Assembly (NCBI RefSeq): GCF_000239775.1
Contig: NZ_CAFI01000444.1
Coordinates: 1 to 48,715, forward strand
Source of the DNA: Bradyrhizobium sp. ORS 375
Lineage (GTDB): Bacteria; Pseudomonadota; Alphaproteobacteria; Rhizobiales; Xanthobacteraceae
Reading direction: 5' to 3'
DNA length: 48,715 nucleotides
Shown: positions 27,429 to 35,596 of the stretch, piece by piece
Layout of the letters: every line of letters begins with the position of its first letter
Position numbering within the stretch: the stretch's first letter is position 1
Position numbers and translations under genes: made by a program
The notes under the pieces: generated by a model
What the model saw: only the letters and a program-made list of their open reading frames with translations
What the model was told of the DNA's origin: nothing
The model's database searches: none

Positions 27429-28637
27429 TCATTGCAGCTTGCACTTGGTTTCGGGGCGGTCGACGCCGAGGGTGTCGAGTTCGGAGACCTGGTGCAGGAA
27501 GCCTTCCTGCGGAGAGACCGAGACGATCATGCGGCCGTCCGCCAGCAGGATCGGCTGGCGCAGTTGCAGGTTCCAGTCGCGCAGGGAGAGGCGGGTGCCC
27601 TTGAAGGCAGCGATGGTGAAGTTCGGGCTCTTGAGATAGTCCGTCATCGCCTTGGCATCACCGGAGTTGGTGCGCGAGGCCGCTTCGCCGACCATGCGCA
27701 CGGCCATCCAGGCCTGCATGTCCAGCGCATCCATGCGGCGCAATGCCATCTTCATGAAGCGGTTCTGCAATTGCGTCGCGCCCCACTGGTCCTGCGCCGG
27801 GTCCCAGCTGGTCGGCCGCAGGCCCGCGGAGCCGGCGACGGGACGCGGGTCCCAGGTGCGGTAGGGCAGGTAGTTGGCGAACACCTCGCTCTCGTCGGCG
27901 GCAACGAGCACGTCGTAGGCCGGGGCCTTTTGCGTGAACACCGGCATCTGGCGCTGGATCAGGGTGACGCCGCTATCGGTTCGGCGTGCGCCGCCGGTGT
28001 CCTCGAAGACGCGCTCCTCGACGATCTTGGCGCCGAAGCGGGTGGCGGCGCGGCGCAGCGCGTCGGCGAACAGCTTGTCGTTGTCGTGCGAGCCGGTGAC
28101 GAGCAGCCAGCGCTTCCACTGCTTCCACACCAGATATTGCGCGAGGCCATCGGCCAGCATCGAGCGGGTCGGCGCGACATGGATGACATTGGCGCGGCAG
28201 TCCTGCTCGCGCAGGCGATCGTCGGTGGCGCCGACATTGAGCAGGGTGATGCCGCGGCCGCGCAGGCTGTCAGCGACCCTCAGCAGCGCATCCGCCGGCA
28301 GATCGGCGAGGATGAAGCCGGTCTTGCCGGCAAGCTCATTGGCGGCCTGGGCCGCGTCCTCGTCATCCTTCACGCGGCGGTCGAGCAGCGTGAAGCGCTG
28401 GTTGAGGAACTTGCCCGTGGTGTTGTTGTCCTCGATCGCGAGCTTGGCGCCGGCGACGCCGTCATCGGCCGCCGGCTGATCGAGCGGCGACAAGGTCTGC
28501 GGCACGCCGGCGCGGCCGAGATAGCCGATCGCAATGTCGACCGGGTCCGCCGCCTCAGCAGCGGTTGCGGCGGCAATGAGGCCGATCGCGCCGATCAGAG
28601 ATCGGGCCAGAACTCCCAGGACCACATGTCCTCCCAT
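27429..28637 (-). CDS. ABC transporter substrate-binding protein, PQQ-dependent alcohol dehydrogenase system
   Basis: A 402-residue exported protein with the Leu/Ile/Val-binding (type I) fold. The signal peptide ends near AAEAADP, and the first strand VDIAIGYLGRAGVPQTLSP is typical of the group associated with PQQ alcohol dehydrogenases. ATG 28637 is chosen because a GGGGGA ribosome site precedes it; a longer frame starts at 28676. It lies upstream of, and in the same direction as, the beta-propeller-ATPase-permease operon, but is separated from it by a repeat. It is likely the receptor of that transporter. Confidence 0.85.
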   Translation of the reverse strand: MGGHVVLGVLARSLIGAIGLIAAATAAEAADPVDIAIGYLGRAGVPQTLSPLDQPAADDGVAGAKLAIEDNNTTGKFLNQRFTLLDRRVKDDEDAAQAANELAGKTGFILADLPADALLRVADSLRGRGITLLNVGATDDRLREQDCRANVIHVAPTRSMLADGLAQYLVWKQWKRWLLVTGSHDNDKLFADALRRAATRFGAKIVEERVFEDTGGARRTDSGVTLIQRQMPVFTQKAPAYDVLVAADESEVFANYLPYRTWDPRPVAGSAGLRPTSWDPAQDQWGATQLQNRFMKMALRRMDALDMQAWMAVRMVGEAASRTNSGDAKAMTDYLKSPNFTIAAFKGTRLSLRDWNLQLRQPILLADGRMIVSVSPQEGFLHQVSELDTLGVDRPETKCKLQ

Positions 28638-28742
28638 TGTTCCCCCGTCGTTTCTCGGCGAGGTTTCATCTTGCAAGATGAACGATTTGGCCTAGCTTTC
28701 AACCCCACTTTTCGCCGCTGTCGCGTCATTCGGATCACGACC

Positions 28743-29258
28743 TTGAAACTGGCTGTCCTCCTCGCATCCCTGATCCTGATGTCTGCAACATCAGCGCATG
28801 CCGAGCCGCCCAAGGTGGCGGTGTTCGATTTCGAGCTGATCGACACCAGCCTGCAGGGCGAGGTGCAGGGGCCGCGCCAGGATGAGCAGCAAAGGCTGGC
28901 GCATGCGGCCGAGCAACTGCGGTCGGCGCTGCAGGAGTCCGGCAAATACCGCGTGCTCGATATCGCCCCCATTAACGATGCGGCGCACCACAGCAATCTG
29001 CAGGCCTGCGGCGGCTGCGACGTCAAGCTCGCGGGCGACATCGGCGCCGATCTCGCCATCACCGGCACGGTGCAGAAGGTCTCCAATCTCATCCTCAACA
29101 TGAACATCTATCTGCGCGACGTTCACACCGGGAAGCCGGTCGCGGCCATGACCGCCGACATGCGCGGCAACACCGACGAATCCTGGACCCGCACCATGGC
29201 CTGGCTGCTCCGCAATCGCCTGCTGGCCCCGAACTACGGCGCGCCGCAGGCGCAGTAG
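28743..29258 (+). CDS. DUF3280-type secreted protein
   Basis: A 171-residue protein that begins with a hydrophobic signal (cleavage near SAHAEP) and continues VAVFDFELIDTSLQGEV, a stretch typical of the DUF3280 family, related in outline to the periplasmic part of FlgO/CsgG-like proteins. Later stretches are ACGGCDVKLAGDIGADLAI and ITGTVQKVSNLILNMNIY. The best start is TTG 28743, as no ATG precedes the signal peptide. It is divergent from the PQQ ABC binding protein. DUF3280 genes recur in PQQ/methanol clusters; function unknown. Confidence 0.78.
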   Translation: MKLAVLLASLILMSATSAHAEPPKVAVFDFELIDTSLQGEVQGPRQDEQQRLAHAAEQLRSALQESGKYRVLDIAPINDAAHHSNLQACGGCDVKLAGDIGADLAITGTVQKVSNLILNMNIYLRDVHTGKPVAAMTADMRGNTDESWTRTMAWLLRNRLLAPNYGAPQAQ

Positions 29259-30060
29259 GCCTGCAGCGTCACTGCCAGCAGAGCCCGCGGCCATCCTTCG
29301 AGACGCGCGCCTGACGGCGGGCCCCTCAGGATGAGGGCGGAGTGTGTGGCGATATCCGGGATCTGCTGCATCAAGCCGCGCTCATTGCCCTCATGGTGAG
29401 GAGCGCGGTGCACCTCAGCCAGCCCAATCATCGGCGTGTCCGGCGGCGCGTCTCGAACCATGAGGCCCCGACGCCGCGACGTGCGCGCCGGACATGATCG
29501 CGCGTTCTCGCGGCTGATGAAGCCCGAGCTCTGCGTCTCGATCGCCTCTCTCAAACAGAGAGGCGCAGGGAAGGCCGGGAGCCTGCCGCCCCCATGGCCC
29601 GCCTGCAGAAAGAAATGCAGGCGGCAGGTACCACAGGTTCGGCTCGGACATCCCGACCCTCCCTGCGCGGATGGTCTTAACGGTTGCTTCGCGTTCTCCC
29701 CGGTGCGCCGGGCTGTCTGGTCACCGTGCGCGACGACACGCTTTCGCACGCCGCCGCGGGGGCATCGGCTTCGGGATGCCAGGACCACGCGACTTGGCCG
29801 TACACCGTGGCGCGTTCGTCCGCATGCGTTCAAGCATGCTGCGCACCGCCGGCGTCCACCGCATCCCACCTCCACGTTCGTGACGACCGCGATACGCCCT
29901 CTCGACGAGGCGGGATGCGCGATACAATCATGAAATTCTGAAAAACGGAAGTTGAATCTTTTTCACCGGGGGACTGGACAGAGGTGATCGCGTTGCTCGG
30001 CCTGCGGAAATCGAGATCCGCGCGCAGATCAAACCAGGCGCGAAAGCGCGTGAGACGAAA
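29259..30060. repeat. Non-coding stretch with repeat-like DNA
   Basis: About 800 bases with no supported gene. The first 200 bases (CCTCAGGATGAGGGCGG, CTCATGGTGAGGAGCGCG, CGTCTCGAACCATGAGGCC) contain motifs typical of dispersed Bradyrhizobium repeats. The next 400 bases include a small hairpin (GCCTGCAGAAAGAAATGCAGGC near 29605) and Arg/Pro/Ser-rich frames on both strands that look like translated repeat DNA, not proteins. From memory, very similar sequence occurs many times in Bradyrhizobium and relatives; that needs a search. Confidence 0.55.
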
Positions 30061-30088
30061 GCGTCGGGCACGTCATCGCGCCCGACGC
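30061..30088 (-). terminator. Terminator-like hairpin after fghA
   Basis: Arms 30061-30069 (GCGTCGGGC) and 30080-30088 (GCCCGACGC) pair perfectly. Read leftwards the stem is followed by TTTCGTCTC. It starts 23 bases after the fghA stop codon. Confidence 0.6.
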
Positions 30089-30111
30089 GCAAATCAGGCT
30101 GCGGCTGAGAT

Positions 30112-30957
30112 TCAACGCCCGAGCCGGGCGGCGTGCCAGCGCAGATGATCGGCCATGTAGGTCGAGATGAAATAGTAGCTGTGGTCGTAGCCCTCCTGCT
30201 TGCGCAGCAGCAGCGGGATGTTGGCCTTCTCGCAGGCGGCCTTGAGCAGCTCCGGGCGGAGCTGTTGCGTCAGGAACTGATCGGCGGTGCCGACATCGAC
30301 CAGCAGGTCCGAGACGCGCGCGCCATCCTCGATCAGCGCCACCGCGTCGTGCTTGCGCCATGCCGCCTTGTCGCTGCCGAGATAGCCACCGAGCGCCTTT
30401 TCGCCCCATGGCACCTGCGAGGGGGCGACGATCGGCGAGAACGCGCTGGCGGCGCGGTAGCGGTCCGGGTTGCGCAGCGCCACCGTCAGCGCGCCATGGC
30501 CGCCCATCGAATGGCCCATCACCGATTGCCGGCGCGGATCGACGGGGAAGTTCGCCGCCACCACGTGCGGCAGCTCCTCGGTGACGTAGCTCCACATCCG
30601 ATAGTTTTTCGCGAACGGCTCCTGTGTCGCATCGACATAGAAGCCGGCGCCGAGGCCGAAATCATAGGCGTTGTTGGCATCGCCCGGCACGCCGTCGCCG
30701 CGCGGCGAGGTGTCGGGGGCGACGAAGATCAGGCCGAGCTCGGCGCAGGCGGCGCGGAACTCGCCCTTCTCGGTGACATTGGCGTGCGTGCAGGTCAGGC
30801 CGGAGAGATACCAGACGACCGGCAGCTTCGCGCCTTCGGCATGCGCCGGCACGAACACCGAGAACGTCATCTCGGTCTTGGTTTCCTGGCTGGCATGGCG
30901 ATAGACGCCTTGGACGCCGCCATGGGACTTGTTCTGCGAGACGGTCGTGAGCGTCAT
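30112..30957 (-). CDS. fghA: S-formylglutathione hydrolase
   Basis: A 281-residue esterase-D-type hydrolase that splits S-formylglutathione to formate and glutathione, the last step of the route begun by gfa and adhC. The nucleophile elbow is GHSMGGHG with S150; the acid lies in DVGTADQFL and the His in EGYDHSYYF. LSGLTCTHANVTEKGEF is a family signature. The ATG at 30957 gives the usual length. It is separated from adhC/gfa by over 20 kb and sits next to a LuxR-type two-component pair. Confidence 0.95.
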   Translation of the reverse strand: MTLTTVSQNKSHGGVQGVYRHASQETKTEMTFSVFVPAHAEGAKLPVVWYLSGLTCTHANVTEKGEFRAACAELGLIFVAPDTSPRGDGVPGDANNAYDFGLGAGFYVDATQEPFAKNYRMWSYVTEELPHVVAANFPVDPRRQSVMGHSMGGHGALTVALRNPDRYRAASAFSPIVAPSQVPWGEKALGGYLGSDKAAWRKHDAVALIEDGARVSDLLVDVGTADQFLTQQLRPELLKAACEKANIPLLLRKQEGYDHSYYFISTYMADHLRWHAARLGR

Positions 30958-31055
30958 GGGATCACCTGTGCGGCAATGATAAAGGATGGCCGGCGAGGGC
31001 TTGGCCAACGCATTGTGGGCTGCGTCGTTCAATCAAGACTGGCCTCGAGAGCAGT

Positions 31056-31676
31056 CTATGCGACGCCGTTCTCGATCGCCAGCCGCACCAGCTCGCCGGA
31101 GGTTCGCACCCCGAGCTTCTGGCGAATGATCGAGGACGTGTTGGCCACCGTCTTGTAGGACGAGTGGATCAGCCAGGCAATTTCGGACAGGCTCTTGCCG
31201 GCACTGAGCAGGCGCAGGATCTCGAGCTCGCGCGAGGTCAATTTCGCCAGCGGGCTCTGCGCCACGGCCGCACCTGCGAATGCGATGCTGCGCGCGATCG
31301 CCGGCGGCAGATAGCTGCCGCCACTGGAGACCTCGCGGATCGCCTCGGCGAGATCGTTCGGATCGCCGCTCTTGGAGACATAGCCCTTGGCGCCGATGTC
31401 GATGGCGCGGGCGGCGAACACCGGATCGTCGTTCATGCTGAACATGATCAGCCGGGCGCTCGCATCATGCGCGAGGATGCGGCGCGCCAGCTCGAAGCCG
31501 GACACGGTCGGCAGGTTGATGTCGATCACGCAGACGTCGGGACGGCGCGCGATGAAGCTGGATTCGCCGCTCTCGGCATCGGCGGCCTCGATCAGCTCGA
31601 AATCCGGATCGCCGGAGAGCAGGGCCCGGCAGCCGGACGCCACAATGGGGTGATCGTCGACGATCAGTACGCGCAT
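31056..31676 (-). CDS. LuxR/NarL-family response regulator
   Basis: A 206-residue response regulator. The receiver domain has the acidic pair DD (7-8), phosphoacceptor D52 (VCVIDINLPT) and the conserved Lys in GYVSKSG. The C-terminal LuxR-type helix-turn-helix starts around LTSRELEILRLLSAGKS. ATG 31676 is used. It is divergent from a histidine kinase at 31842 and 98 bases upstream of fghA on the same strand. In Paracoccus the FlhRS pair of this class controls xoxF, flhA and fghA; an equivalent role here is inference from position. Confidence 0.9.
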   Translation of the reverse strand: MRVLIVDDHPIVASGCRALLSGDPDFELIEAADAESGESSFIARRPDVCVIDINLPTVSGFELARRILAHDASARLIMFSMNDDPVFAARAIDIGAKGYVSKSGDPNDLAEAIREVSSGGSYLPPAIARSIAFAGAAVAQSPLAKLTSRELEILRLLSAGKSLSEIAWLIHSSYKTVANTSSIIRQKLGVRTSGELVRLAIENGVA

Positions 31677-31841
31677 GGCCTTGAGGTCACCTTGGGGTCC
31701 CGGACTTCCAACTCGCGTCATTGTTGCGATGCATCATGGATGCATGCTGCGCGGTGCTGCAACATGTTGCAATTAGATCGCTGGCGGATTTGTCTGTCAA
31801 TGTGAGTGCGCGTGGAACAAGGTGGCTTCGAGGCGGAGACA

Positions 31842-33206
31842 ATGTGGCAGAATTGGTCGTTGCGCAGGCGCATCAACGTGCTGCTCGCTTTGGTGCTGAC
31901 GCTGGGGCTCGGCATCAATATCGGCCGTCTCGCGCTGGAGGCTGCGCCGCGCGTGCTCGCCGAGGACCAGAGCGTCATCCGCCTGACCCGCGCCTTCATC
32001 GAGACCATCATGGACGAGGTCAATGACGCCCCGGATCCGGATGCCCGCCTGAACCGCATCGTCAGCGATCTCGGGCAGCTGCGCCATGTCAGCGTTGGCC
32101 GGCAGGGGACTCCGGTGCAGACGCCCTCATCCTCCGGCGTCGGTCGCGCGGCGCCGGCCTGGTTCATCGCGCTGGTGCATCCCGACAAGACCTCGGTCAG
32201 CATGCCCGTGATCGTCGCCGGCCGCGCCCAAACGCTGGTGATCACCTCGCATCCCGACGATGAGATCGCCGAGATCTGGGACGGCATTCTCACGCAGCTG
32301 GTGGTCGGCTCGCTCGTCGGCCTCGCACTGTTCGGAATCACGACGCTTGTCGTCGGCCGCGCGCTGGCGCCGCTCGGCGATCTCTCGGAGGCGATGAGCC
32401 GGATCGAGACCGGCGCCTATGATACGCGCGTCAAGCCGGGCGGCGCCCCCGAGCTCGCCGCGCTCTGCGCCAAGCTCAACCATCTCGCCGGTGCGCTCGG
32501 CGAGGCAGTCGAGGAGAAGCGGCGGCTCGCCGAGCGCACCGTGTCGCTGCAGGACCTCGAGCGCAAGGAGATCGCGCGCGAGCTGCATGACGAGTTCGGG
32601 CCGCATCTGTTCGCGCTGCGCGCCCATGCCAGCGCGCTGATGCGATTGCCGGACGCGGCGACGCTGGATATTGCCGCAATGCGCCGGCACGGCCAGGCGA
32701 TCCTCGACCAGGTCAACGCCGTGCAGCAGTTCAATCGTCGCATCCTGGAGCGGCTGCGCCCGGTCGGCCTCGCCGAACTCGGCCTGCGCGATGCCCTCGG
32801 CGCATTGGTGCGGCTGTGGCGGGAGTCGCGGCCCGAGGTGGCGATCGAGACCACGATCACCGACACCGTCGCGCGCAGCAACGAAACCGCGGAGCTGACG
32901 ATCTACCGCGTCGTGCAGGAGTCGCTGACCAACGTGTTCCGCCATGCCGAGGCGACCGCGGTGGACGTCACCATCGAGCCGCTGCAGCAGACGGCGGGCG
33001 GACAGCGCCGCAGCTACACGCGGGTGTGCGTCCGCGACGACGGCCGCGGGCTGAAGGCGGAGCACAAGCTCGGCTTCGGGCTGACCGGCATGCGCGAGCG
33101 GCTGCTGGCGCTCGGCGGCACCTTGACCGTGGCCTCGACCGCTGCGGGGGTCACCATCGAGGCGCTGGTGCCGGCCGATGCCATGGCGCCGGCGGACGCT
33201 GCGTGA
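31842..33206 (+). CDS. Membrane sensor histidine kinase (HisKA_3/NarX-like)
   Basis: A kinase of about 454 residues. One hydrophobic segment sits at the N-terminus and another near residues 150-170, with a periplasmic sensor domain between them. A HAMP-like part follows, then the HisKA_3 dimerisation helix ARELHDEFGPHLFALRAHAS with the phosphorylated H249. The ATPase domain shows ESLTNVFRHAEAT, DDGRGL and GFGLTGMRERL. The start is ATG 31842; a GTG at 31806 is also possible. It is divergent from, and clearly partners with, the regulator at 31056. The signal is unknown; formaldehyde or methanol would fit the neighbours. Confidence 0.9.
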   Translation: MWQNWSLRRRINVLLALVLTLGLGINIGRLALEAAPRVLAEDQSVIRLTRAFIETIMDEVNDAPDPDARLNRIVSDLGQLRHVSVGRQGTPVQTPSSSGVGRAAPAWFIALVHPDKTSVSMPVIVAGRAQTLVITSHPDDEIAEIWDGILTQLVVGSLVGLALFGITTLVVGRALAPLGDLSEAMSRIETGAYDTRVKPGGAPELAALCAKLNHLAGALGEAVEEKRRLAERTVSLQDLERKEIARELHDEFGPHLFALRAHASALMRLPDAATLDIAAMRRHGQAILDQVNAVQQFNRRILERLRPVGLAELGLRDALGALVRLWRESRPEVAIETTITDTVARSNETAELTIYRVVQESLTNVFRHAEATAVDVTIEPLQQTAGGQRRSYTRVCVRDDGRGLKAEHKLGFGLTGMRERLLALGGTLTVASTAAGVTIEALVPADAMAPADAA

Positions 33207-33318
33207 GCCGGGAACTCAAATAGGCTCGATTTCGCGCGTCCGACGTTGTGGTGCCACCGGGACGCGCAGGGCGGTCGCGTCCCGCCCATGCCGATGAGCC
33301 CGGGGGGAGTGCAGAGCC

Positions 33319-33915
33319 ATGACGACCGATCAGGACGCTGCAATGATGCGGCGCTGCCTCGCGCTCGCGTCCTCGGCGCGTGCGCGCGGCGAGGTGCCCT
33401 ACGCCGCCGTGATCGGCCGCAACGGGCGGATGGTCTGTGAGTCCATCAATCGCGCCAACGCGGATCGCGACGTGACTCAGCACGCCGAGCTGGTGGCGAT
33501 CTCGCAGGCGCAGAAGGCGCTCGGCACCAGCTCCCTTGACGACTGCACGCTCTATACGCTGGTCGAGCCGTGTCCGATGTGCGCCTATGCGATGCGCGAG
33601 GTGCGCATCGGCCGCGTCGTCTATGGCCTGGGGTCGCCGGTCATGGGTGGCCACAGCCGCTGGAACATCCTCGGCGACGACGGCCTGTCGTCGCGCATGC
33701 CCGAGGTGTTCGCCACGCCGCCCGACATCGTCGCGGGCTTTTTCACGCATGAGGCGGCTGCGGTGATGCAGGCGTGGAATCCGCTGTTCTGGACGTTCGT
33801 CGAGCTGCGCGATCTCATCAGGGCGGATGTGCTGCACGGCACCAAGCGCGGTCGCAAGCGCAGTCTCGCCGCAGCCTCGCTGCGCTGGATGGTCGACAGG
33901 TTGTGGCGCCGCTAG
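33319..33915 (+). CDS. Zinc-dependent nucleoside/base deaminase
   Basis: A 198-residue cytidine-deaminase-like protein. Zinc-site motifs are HAE (H55, E57) and PCPMC (C85, C88), with LVEPCPMCAYAMREVRIGRV typical of the tadA/guanine deaminase branch. It has a C-terminal extension of about 50 residues compared with TadA, so it is more likely a base or nucleoside deaminase than the tRNA editing enzyme. It stands alone downstream of the kinase. Confidence 0.85.
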   Translation: MTTDQDAAMMRRCLALASSARARGEVPYAAVIGRNGRMVCESINRANADRDVTQHAELVAISQAQKALGTSSLDDCTLYTLVEPCPMCAYAMREVRIGRVVYGLGSPVMGGHSRWNILGDDGLSSRMPEVFATPPDIVAGFFTHEAAAVMQAWNPLFWTFVELRDLIRADVLHGTKRGRKRSLAAASLRWMVDRLWRR

Positions 33916-33931
33916 GCGGCAACCCTGCCTA

Positions 33932-33956
33932 GGAACAAACGATCGGACGCCGCATT
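33932..33956 (+). promoter_or_regulatory. GGAAC-N16-CATT element (possible ECF sigma promoter)
   Basis: GGAAC at 33932-33936 and CATT at 33953-33956 are 16 bases apart. Rhizobial general-stress EcfG promoters read GGAAC-N16/17-CGTT, so the -35 half is exact and the -10 half differs. It lies 69 bases before the small secreted protein at 34025. Confidence 0.3.
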
Positions 33957-34024
33957 TCAACGAGCAACTTACAATCCGCGTGAGCCGCAGTCCGGAGCAC
34001 GCGCCGGTAGCTTGCGGTGATCAG

Positions 34025-34381
34025 ATGACCAGAACCTTGCTTGCGCTGAGCGGCGCCGCGGTGGCGGCTGCGCTGTCCTTCAACCATGCCGTCGCGCGTG
34101 ACGACGGTCGCTATGCCAACTCGCCACTCAAGGGTTGGTTCGACAGCCTCAGAAGCGGCCGCGGCCCGTGCTGTTCGGATGCGGACGGATTGGCGGTCTC
34201 GGATCCCGATTGGGATCTGCAGGGCACGCATTATCGGGTGCGGCTCGACGGCGAATGGATCGTGGTGCCGGACGACGCCGTCATCAGGGAGCCCAACCGC
34301 GCCGGCCGCACCATGGTGTGGCCCATCAAGGGTTCGCTCGGCACATCCATCCGCTGCTTCATGCCGGGCACGCTGAGCTGA
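34025..34381 (+). CDS. Small secreted protein with a Cys-Cys motif, unknown
   Basis: A 118-residue protein with a signal peptide (cleavage near AVARDD). The mature part carries GRGPCCSDADGLAVSD, a DGEWIVVPDDAVI segment and a single Cys near the end (SIRCFMPGT). It parallels the protein at 15427 in size, CC motif, V-P-D segment and late cysteine, so both probably belong to one family. Function unknown. Confidence 0.72.
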   Translation: MTRTLLALSGAAVAAALSFNHAVARDDGRYANSPLKGWFDSLRSGRGPCCSDADGLAVSDPDWDLQGTHYRVRLDGEWIVVPDDAVIREPNRAGRTMVWPIKGSLGTSIRCFMPGTLS

Positions 34382-34448
34382 CGAGAGCGGGATCGTCCTG
34401 ACGTGTGAGGCGCGCTGCGGCGGATCGTCCGCGGCGGCGTCCGGCCTT

Positions 34449-34473
34449 GGAACTTCGCTCTGCCCCGATGATT
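34449..34473 (+). promoter_or_regulatory. GGAAC-N16-GATT element (possible ECF sigma promoter)
   Basis: GGAAC at 34449-34453 and GATT at 34470-34473, spacing 16. The -10 half ends 42 bases before the DUF2934 start. See the similar sites at 33932, 35483 (reverse) and 35542. Confidence 0.35.
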
Positions 34474-34515
34474 GCCACGCAGGTCATGTCACGACGGCCG
34501 TTTGCGAGGAGCATT

Positions 34516-34704
34516 ATGGGACACAGCAGCGACACAGGTCTGCAAGACAGGATCCGCGAACGCGCCCATCACTTGTGGGAGCAGTCCGGCCGTCCGGACG
34601 GTCGCGAGGATGAGTTCTGGTATCAGGCGGAGCGCGAGGTCCGTGAAACCGACGAGCTGCATGACGAGGCGACGGCAGCGCCGCCGACCATTCTGCCGGG
34701 ATGA
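34516..34704 (+). CDS. DUF2934 family protein
   Basis: A 62-residue hydrophilic protein that follows the DUF2934 pattern: IRERAHHLWEQSGRPDGRED then EFWYQAEREV. DUF2934 proteins are small and of unknown role, common in rhizobia and often seen among stress genes. ATG 34516 is preceded by GAGGAG. A small hydrophilic gene follows by 22 bases. Confidence 0.8.
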   Translation: MGHSSDTGLQDRIRERAHHLWEQSGRPDGREDEFWYQAEREVRETDELHDEATAAPPTILPG

Positions 34705-34726
34705 GTGCGACACGAAAGGATTGGCC

Positions 34727-34882
34727 ATGAGCAAGGAAACACCGAAGGACGATCCCCGCCAGGAGAGCGACTGGGGATCGATGAAGCAGACCGACAAGCC
34801 CTGGGCCGAGAAGCCGGAGAAGGAGCAGCGCTCCGAGGCGGCAAAGGATCTCGAGAAGTGGGGCGAGAGCAAGACCCATTGA
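34727..34882 (+). CDS. Small hydrophilic protein, unknown
   Basis: A 51-residue, highly charged protein (rich in Lys, Glu and Asp, with DWGSMKQTDKPW in the middle). An AAAGGA ribosome site precedes ATG 34727. Probably co-transcribed with the DUF2934 gene. Composition resembles small stress-induced proteins; no named family. Confidence 0.6.
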   Translation: MSKETPKDDPRQESDWGSMKQTDKPWAEKPEKEQRSEAAKDLEKWGESKTH

Positions 34883-34939
34883 GGTGGATGGGCGTTGCGT
34901 CGGGTAAGGGCAGGGCTTCAGGGGTCATCATTGGCACTT

Positions 34940-35190
34940 CCCGTGCCGCTGCCCCTCTCCCCGTAAGAACGGGGAGAGGGAGTGCACCGCCGATTTGGCG
35001 AGTAGATTCTATCGTTACTTGCACAGAAAATACCTGAGCATCGTTGGTATCCGCAGAGCGCGAATAACTGACAGACAGATCTGCTTATGAGTTGATAGTC
35101 GACGTCATAGAAATCGTGGCCACGAGCGAGCCGCGCTCCCTCTCCCCGTTCTTACGGGAAGAGGGCTGGGGTGAGGGGCAGCGGCACGGG
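34940..35190. repeat. Pair of inverted GC-rich repeats
   Basis: The unit CCCGTGCCGCTGCCCCTC (34940-34957) with CCGTAAGAACGGGGAGAGGG following recurs inverted at 35137-35190, the second copy being longer. Each copy is a fragment of the dispersed repeat also seen at 27165 and 46836. The AT-richer 150 bases between them hold no gene I can support. Confidence 0.75.
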
Positions 35191-35251
35191 TGGTGCGAGT
35201 TATCAGGCCATATCTACCCGGCCATCTCGTCTCCGATCTAGACCTATGCTC

Positions 35252-35446
35252 TCACGCCGTATGCCCAGGATCGAGATCGTCCGGCGTCTTCTTGTCGCGT
35301 TGCGGCGTCATCTTCGCCGGATCGTTTCCGCCGGGTACGCCACGCGGGCCGAGTTGATCGCGCTGGATGTCATCTTCGGAGCGGTCGGGCTCGCGTCCGT
35401 TGATGGGAAGATCCTTGCGAAGATCCCTGCGAAGATCCTTGGCCAT
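35252..35446 (-). CDS. Small hydrophilic protein, unknown
   Basis: A 64-residue, Arg/Asp/Lys/Pro-rich protein with no hydrophobic segment. ATG 35446 has a good ribosome site (AAGGAG). It is divergent from the SDR gene and shares its control region. I do not recognise the family. Small proteins of this kind often occur among rhizobial stress genes. Confidence 0.6.
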   Translation of the reverse strand: MAKDLRRDLRKDLPINGREPDRSEDDIQRDQLGPRGVPGGNDPAKMTPQRDKKTPDDLDPGHTA

Positions 35447-35479
35447 GGCTCGCTCCTTCGTCGTCCTCGTCGTCAAGGC

Positions 35480-35505
35480 AATGCGGGCAGAGGCGCTGGC
35501 GTTCC
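35480..35505 (-). promoter_or_regulatory. GGAAC-N17-CATT element (possible ECF sigma promoter), reverse strand
   Basis: On the reverse strand GGAAC (35505-35501) and CATT (35483-35480) are 17 bases apart, 34 bases before the small gene starting at 35446. Confidence 0.3.
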
Positions 35506-35541
35506 GTGCGGCGAGCTGACAGCCGCGGCCCCTCCGCGACA

Positions 35542-35566
35542 GGAACGCGACTCCGGCACTGCGATT
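35542..35566 (+). promoter_or_regulatory. GGAAC-N16-GATT element (possible ECF sigma promoter)
   Basis: GGAAC at 35542-35546 and GATT at 35563-35566, spacing 16, identical in form to the site before DUF2934. It ends 30 bases before the SDR start. Confidence 0.35.
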
Positions 35567-35596
35567 GAAGCTGCATCAAACGTCAGGAGCGCGATC

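Noticed and set aside
29234-29941. Several overlapping frames on both strands after the DUF3280 gene
   Set aside because: Arg/Pro/Ser-rich, no ribosome sites, no family features; they fit translated repeat DNA.
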